From Brachynemurus nebulosus (Eukaryota; Arthropoda; Insecta; Neuroptera; Myrmeleontidae): DNA of 64,000 nucleotides. Positions 57,606 through 64,000 of the stretch are shown here, piece by piece (position 1 is the first letter of the stretch; each line of letters begins with the position of its first letter). A program made the position numbers and the translations under genes. The DNA lies in assembly GCA_035578155.1 (NCBI GenBank), contig JAPWDM010000014.1, positions 10,891,501 to 10,955,500 of the forward strand. Direction: 5' to 3'. The notes under the pieces were generated by a model. That model saw only the letters and a program-made list of their open reading frames with translations. It searched no databases and had not been told where the DNA came from.

Positions 57606-58184
57606 GTTTTTTCGTCTTTGAAGGAATAACACCGAATTATAATATTGATGATAGTTCACGCAATTTAAACATAACCTATATTTTTTTTTTTGAACATGTC
57701 AAGTTTATGAGGCGTTCTAAAAACGCTTAGTGATTGTTTGCGATGTCGCTAGTTGATGACATGTGTGTTTGGAGTGGAAGGGGGAATGGTAAAGTGGGAG
57801 CCGACGATAAAAATACACATGTATATTTGATAGCGACATACTTGATAAAATTTACATATTTAAAAAATGGAAAAGTGGAAAGCACTGTATATCGGTTTTG
57901 GATATCTATAAAATTCGAGTGAACACCCTCGTTTAAGATACAAAGAAGGAAATGGTACACTACCTTTAAGAAAATTTGTTAAAAACAAGCCTACACTACT
58001 GGTAGAGAAATATATCAATTTTTTTTTCAGCCATTTTTGTACAATTCTGTCTTGATAGCTAAATAGAAACTTCTGTATTATTTCGGTATCGTATAATCAA
58101 TTACACTTAAAAATTCCTACCGTAAAATATTCTTTACTGTCCAAAAAGAAAATTATAAATAGAATCGTAGCGGTAAATACAAAC

Positions 58185-58350
58185 AGGGTCGTGGAGGGAA
58201 ATAGCGGCCTCGGGAGTAAACAATATTTTTTTTTTAAATTTTCCCCCAGAAAATAAGTGACTAACAAAAAAAAACTTTTTTAATTTTTTCTCGGTTTCTT
58301 TGGACAGATTCAAGATCGGACCCCGGGGCTGCAACCCCGGCGGGCCAACA
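58185..58350. repeat. Dispersed repeat with CCCCGGGGCTGCAACCCCGG box
   Basis: It begins GGTCGTGGAGGGAAATAGCG, has AAAATAAGTGACTAACAAAA, and ends in the GC-rich box. It is a sister of 27108 and 52282. Confidence 0.6.
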
Positions 58351-60394
58351 TTCAAACAGCAAAATATAAACGTCAGCTTACTGAAATTTATTAAGGCTGT
58401 ACTAGCATTGTCCAAAAGTTGTTCAAAAAATTAAAACTTCTAAAAATTGTAGAAATAATTTCAAAAATATTAGCCAATAAATATCCTTTTTATTGCATAT
58501 TTTATGAAAGTTAAAAAATTTACCCCGAAACGAGACCGAAAACAAACAAAATAACAGACGACAAAATTATTTATATATTTATTTTATTTAAATTTATAAA
58601 CAAAGTAATAACAATAAAAACAAAAATATATAAAATATTAATTTAAGATTATAAATTTTACAATATTATTATGACAGTTATAAAATATAACCTCAAACTT
58701 ATCATTTCGTGCAATAAAACAAAATTTTATGCATTCCTATTATTATCTCATATTATTATAACAATAAAACTTGTCAATTTAAGGAAACAAACACAAACGA
58801 TGAAAAAAATTAAAAAATATTTTTAAATAAATATGCAAAATAGAGAATAATAAAAGTTTTTTTGACATTATAGGTTATGTTACTTATGTATTTTTTGAAT
58901 TGTTGAGTTTCACACATTATGATAGATGACATTAGTATACACTAAATGAGACGATTACCAAATTGTAACAATTAAAATATTTTAAAAAAGTCATTTGAAT
59001 TTATTTGAATTGGTTATTGTGGACAAAATTACAATAAGTTGTATTGAATTGTTGATTTTAATTCGTGCTGAAAACAGTTAATGAATAGGAAAAAAGAAAT
59101 AATTTATTTGATTTAAAACAATACACCATGCACTTCTAGTTAATTATAGTTTTAACACATACTAATTTCATTTAAATTACATCCATCTTATCTTATTTGA
59201 GTTGGCATCACTGCGTTTGAAAATGATATGTATTGTTTGTTTCATGCATAGCAATAATTATAAAATTATAAATGATGTGATGTGAATTTATCTACGGTTA
59301 TTATATTAAGTTTCTTTTAATGTTTTCAATGTGGTAGCGCTCAAAAAAAAAAAAAAAAACAATAACATGTAATACTGTTGCTCATTTCACGTGTAATAAT
59401 TAATTTCTATGAAAAATTATTATTATTTACGATTTTTAAAATGTACTTTATAATTTTTCTATTTATTTAATTAATTTATTCTAATCTTGATACAACAAAC
59501 GTTATTCATGTACTCAAACTGTAACGTGTGTTTATGTACTTTGATAAGAGATGGCAGTTTTATTGATATTACATTTTATTTATTTTTTTTTTTTATAATT
59601 TTTAATTTAGAAAGGAAAATGTTTTCATGTTATAATAACACTTAAATTTTTGCAACGTAAATTCTAATGTTAAAATCGTAAATAAGAATTCAAAAAAAAA
59701 CTAAACAAATTTTTACTGACACATCATGTAAGACTAGGATAGATGCACAGCGGTGATATGTAAATCGAAAAGAAACAGTAGCTTGTGGTACATTTACTTT
59801 TGAAAATTAGTATTTCCATAACGAAGGATATATCGTAAACTTTCTTCAAAAGCTTTTTCCAGTAGTGAATAACTAGCGGTGCGCAATAAAAACACACATA
59901 CAGAAAAATTTAACTTTTGTATGTAGGTATAAAATATAAATATTTAGTAGATGTGTAGTTTTCTTTATCTAGTAACCTAAACTTTATATCATTTTATTTC
60001 TTTCGTATGGATATTCTTTATGGTTAGAATTCCCTTTTTTGAACCGCCATTGGATCTAGTTTGTCATATCGTTTATTCGTATAGAATATGGGTACGTGTA
60101 AACGCGGTTGCTTTTCTATTTTTTTTTCTTTTTAAAGCTGCAGATATGCTTAGTGGTAGTGGCCAGTCGAGGACTATTCTATATAATTTTCTTTTCACAT
60201 GCAAACAATGTCGAAGTTGTACGGATATAAAAGAGTCAGTTTTTTTTTCTTTTGCTTCAAAAAAATATTGGAAAATATATATAGAGAGTTTATATTGTCT
60301 TTAGCTAAATAAGAGAAGGTGAAGTGGTATAAAATTTCTTAATAAGCCATTGCGTTTATCTTAGGTTACTTCAGGTTTCAATTTCTAAAATTGT
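58351..60394. other. Extremely A+T-rich stretch
   Basis: 58550-59700 is a run of AAATA/TTTAT-like sequence without repeats or termini, resembling a long untranslated region or intron. No coding sequence is seen. Confidence 0.4.
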
Positions 60395-60690
60395 AGGTAT
60401 TGGAGCGCCTTTTCTCAATTTTTCCCCAAAAATGAAGTAATGAGCAAAAAGTAAAAATACCCCTGTCGCAGCATCCTGCATAACATAGCGAATTTCCGTT
60501 TATAAAAGTTAGTTTTGCTTGGAAACTAGTTGACATAGAATAATAGTTTAAAGACCTTTTGTATGTGATAATTTCACAAAAATTTTTAAATAAGGGAAAT
60601 TTTGGCAAAAAACTAATTTTTTACGAAAGTTGCCAAAAAAATCATGTTCCGGGCATCGGACGTGTCTGGTCAACCAACTCGTCCAACGGT
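60395..60690 (-). repeat. Dispersed repeat (reverse copy of the 29050 family)
   Basis: Read on the minus strand it matches 29085-29345 in order: CCGATG box, GTTTCC, AAATTCGCTATGTTATG, GCTGCGACAG, then GCTCATTACTT. The minus-strand frame across it resembles the plus frame at 29041-29250 weakly. Confidence 0.55.
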
Positions 60691-60726
60691 TTGGGACTTC
60701 CAATTGGGACTCGAGAGTTATCGCGC

Positions 60727-61693
<967 letters not shown>

Positions 61694-61695
61694 TA

Positions 61696-62591
61696 CCGTA
61701 AAACCGTCTAGACCCGGACACTTTTACATTTTTTGGTATAATTTTATGTTTATACATGTTTCCTTCATAGATATCACCAATAAAATTATTACCATTAGAA
61801 AGAGCGTATATTATTTGTTATGTCCCTGACCCATTTGTTTCATTCTAAGTAAAAATAAAAAAATAAAAAATAATTAAAGTGTCCGGGTCTACACCCCAAA
61901 TCCGTCTTGACCCAGACACTTACCTAAATAATGTAATAACATGCAAACTAACCTCTCCCGTCGGGTTTAGGACAGTGTTTTATATCGTCTGATGTCTTTG
62001 AACCTGTCAAAGACTTCAAAAAATTTTGTGGGAAGGGAGAGGGGTCAATACATAGTATGCCTCTCTATGAAGTAAACATGAGATATGACACCAGAAGGAG
62101 GCATAAACTGCGTAATTCTGGCGGGAATATAACGTATGGATAGTGGAAGTTACAGCCAGTGCGAATCGCGGCCATAGTGTAATAAACTGATGTGTCCGGG
62201 TCTAAACGGATATATGTATATAGCATGTATTTTTTTTATATATACATCGAATATAACTTCAAACATCATTGAATGATGCGCGATAAAATTCTGAACACAT
62301 ACATATCAAAACAAAAACAATATAACAATTATGACGAAAATTATATGTCTAAGTTAGACACACATTTTATTTTTTGAAAAACTGGAAAATAGTAATCCTG
62401 TAAAATGAGATAGTAAAAGTTGAAATCCGTAGTTTTTATTGGTACAGCTGTTTAGAGGATGTTTTTCTCTCTCTAATGACGCCAAGAACAAATGTTTATT
62501 GTAGCAGGTTAATGTAGAAACTACTTACTTTATAGATTGGTGCAAAGTGTCCGGGTCTAGACCCCCTGTCCGGGTCTAGACGGTTTTACGG
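61696..62591 (-). mobile_element. TA-flanked element, CCGTCTAGACCCGGACA family (copy 2, inverted)
   Basis: The termini are TA|CCGTAAAACCGTCTAGACC and its reverse followed by TA. The whole length aligns with the reverse complement of 29659-30560, including the block with GCCGCGATTCGCAC. Length is 896 bp, against 902 bp for copy 1. Confidence 0.9.
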
Positions 62592-62593
62592 TA

Positions 62594-63345
62594 TGTAATT
62601 TTTCCCCACAGTTAGATTTCTTGATTTCTAATTTGCTAGAAAGCCGATGTCTATTTTTAGGATAGATAGCTACTATAACAAATATACTTATATACTTAAA
62701 GTCAAATACCCACAAGTACAAATAATTAGCTATTACCATTTCCTCTTACAACATCAAATCAATATTCAGAATAGTAAGTAATTAAATTAGATATACATTT
62801 AATTAAATATATTGTATTACACTTCATCTTCAACGTGAAGACGTACCTATAGTTGAATAATCTTACCTCTAAATACGCTTTCGAAATTTACCTGAAGTGA
62901 TAAATTTCAATACCTGATGCAAACTACAAGACTCTCACTAATAGATTGGTAATGAATATTGACAATTGTCTATGCACCCCCACCGCACAAAGGTGATGTG
63001 ATATCTATTTGATGCTATTATCCTCATATCGTCTTTTATTTTCACCGAGAATTTGTGGTTTTTTCGGGATAATGGTAAGGACAAAGGACGGTGGATCTTT
63101 CAAAAGTGAAAACAGATAATCGTTATTGAAGATGTGTTACCATCAAAAGAGAATTAACTAATGTAGGTACTTCAAGAATTATTCTACCATACACATTTGA
63201 ATGCTGTTCACTCAATTATCAGTGGAGTAGAAATTGTGTAAGTGATCCCAATATGGTATGGTTTTAATGTTAGACTTTGAATATTGTGGAATGTGTAGGT
63301 ATCTATTGGAATGGATATTGTAAAAAAATATGCAGTTTATATTGG
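62594..63345. other. Unassigned sequence
   Basis: No gene or element recognised. Confidence 0.4.
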
Positions 63346-63600
63346 AACTAGCTGTACCCGCGACGTCGTTCGTGCGTAAGATCAATGAAAAGTATATAAG
63401 TATAATAATTATAAAGCGTTTGTATAAAACAGTAGTTTTACGTAATGCATGCAGATGCTCAAAATGGTTTTTGTATTTTTCCGAGGGAAGGAAACATTTT
63501 CCCGGAGTAAAAAGTATCTTAGATGTTGACCCAGGTAATAGGTTATCACCACACAAAATTTCGGTCAAAAATTTCAGTAGTGTCCTTTTCAGAGTTGAAA
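63346..63600 (+). repeat. Insect dispersed repeat tail (TAGCTGTACCCGCGAC type)
   Basis: It begins CTAGCTGTACCCGCGACGTC, then has TTTCCCGGAGTAAAAAGTA, ATGTTGACCCAGG and AAATTTCGGTC...CAGTAGT. This order is a very common dispersed insect sequence, usually taken as retrotransposon-derived. Family assignment is from memory. Open frames on both strands (63212-63704) are by-products. Confidence 0.6.
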
Positions 63601-63788
63601 ATGTTGATGAAGGTGCTGGTGACCTTAAGTTTCCGTTGTACAAACAATGCAAAAAAAAAAAAATTGTTGTTTCTTATTCATGTAAACTAAATGTATTTCC
63701 TTGAAAAAGTCTTATTTTCTTTGTTTTTGTGTGAATACAAGGAATTTTTTGATTTTTTATATGATAAAATGACAAAATATCATTTTTA

Positions 63789-64000
63789 GCTTGTAATAAA
63801 TTTGTTCCTACAATTTTTGTTATTTTTCTTTAACCTTGATTTTTTGTAGAAATTTGAGGTATGCGTAACTTGCATTAAACAAAGAGAAATGTGACCGCTA
63901 AAGCAGATGAAAAATTTGAAAGTAGAGTAAATGTGAAGAATTTGAGCTGGGCTTTACTCTGACGTACCACACTTTCTCTTGTAATCCATTCTAAATAATT
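63789..64000 (+). mobile_element. Truncated copy of the GGGTTGACCGGGG MITE
   Basis: It matches 19308 onward (TACAATTTTTGTTATTTTT, then TAACCTTGATTTTTTGTA, then GTGAAGAATTTGAG) in the same orientation. The left terminus is lost and the right end lies outside the window. Confidence 0.85.

Overview
This is an A+T-rich, repeat-dense eukaryotic window, almost certainly from an insect. The style (very low GC, many short DNA transposons, frequent GGTAC/GTACC words, insect-type 3' retrotransposon tails) fits a hemipteran such as an aphid, but the species is inferred, not shown. No complete gene lies inside. The only convincing protein-coding sequence is three short + strand exons of one T-box transcription factor of the Tbx2/3 (optomotor-blind/bifid) subfamily at 37.06-38.71 kb. 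The rest reads as intron or intergenic DNA filled with transposon debris.

The T-box exons are the centre of interest. Exons A (37059-37172) and B (37223-37336) are both exactly 114 nt, have the same splice phase, and encode two versions of the same 38-residue start of the DNA-binding domain (30 of 38 residues identical). Only 50 nt separate them, too little for both to be spliced in easily, so they look like mutually exclusive alternatives. Each joins in frame to shared exon C (38559-38712), forming Ser-Arg-Trp across the junction. Exon C ends in two donors 9 nt apart, predicting a Val-Ser-Thr insertion variant. The exon coding the start of the T-box, the exon after C and the C-terminal exons were not found.

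Layout: 0-9 kb holds a Tc1/mariner-type MITE copy, a TTAA-flanked element end, a mariner transposase remnant, a hAT-type element built of TTCGAATAA palindromes, a Ty3/gypsy reverse transcriptase remnant and a hAT MITE with CTTGGT repeats. 9-35 kb holds a 300-bp tandem duplication, several TA-, TAA- and TTAA-flanked MITEs, (TA)n tracts and a duplicated hairpin unit at 33.4-34.6 kb. A 1.25-kb TTAA-flanked element (35752-36998) ends 60 bp before exon A. 38.7-64 kb holds a 1.49-kb near-perfect palindrome (42644-44129), a piggyBac-type MITE, the second full copy of the window-start MITE with another MITE nested in it, retrotransposon tails, second copies of the hAT MITE and of the 0.9-kb TA element, and a (CA)n(TA)n tract.

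Element ends were defined by matching inverted termini and target-site duplications read directly from the sequence. Superfamily names follow from duplication length (TA, TAA/TTA, TTAA, 8 bp) and are inferences. No tRNA, rRNA, CRISPR array or bacterial-type feature was seen.
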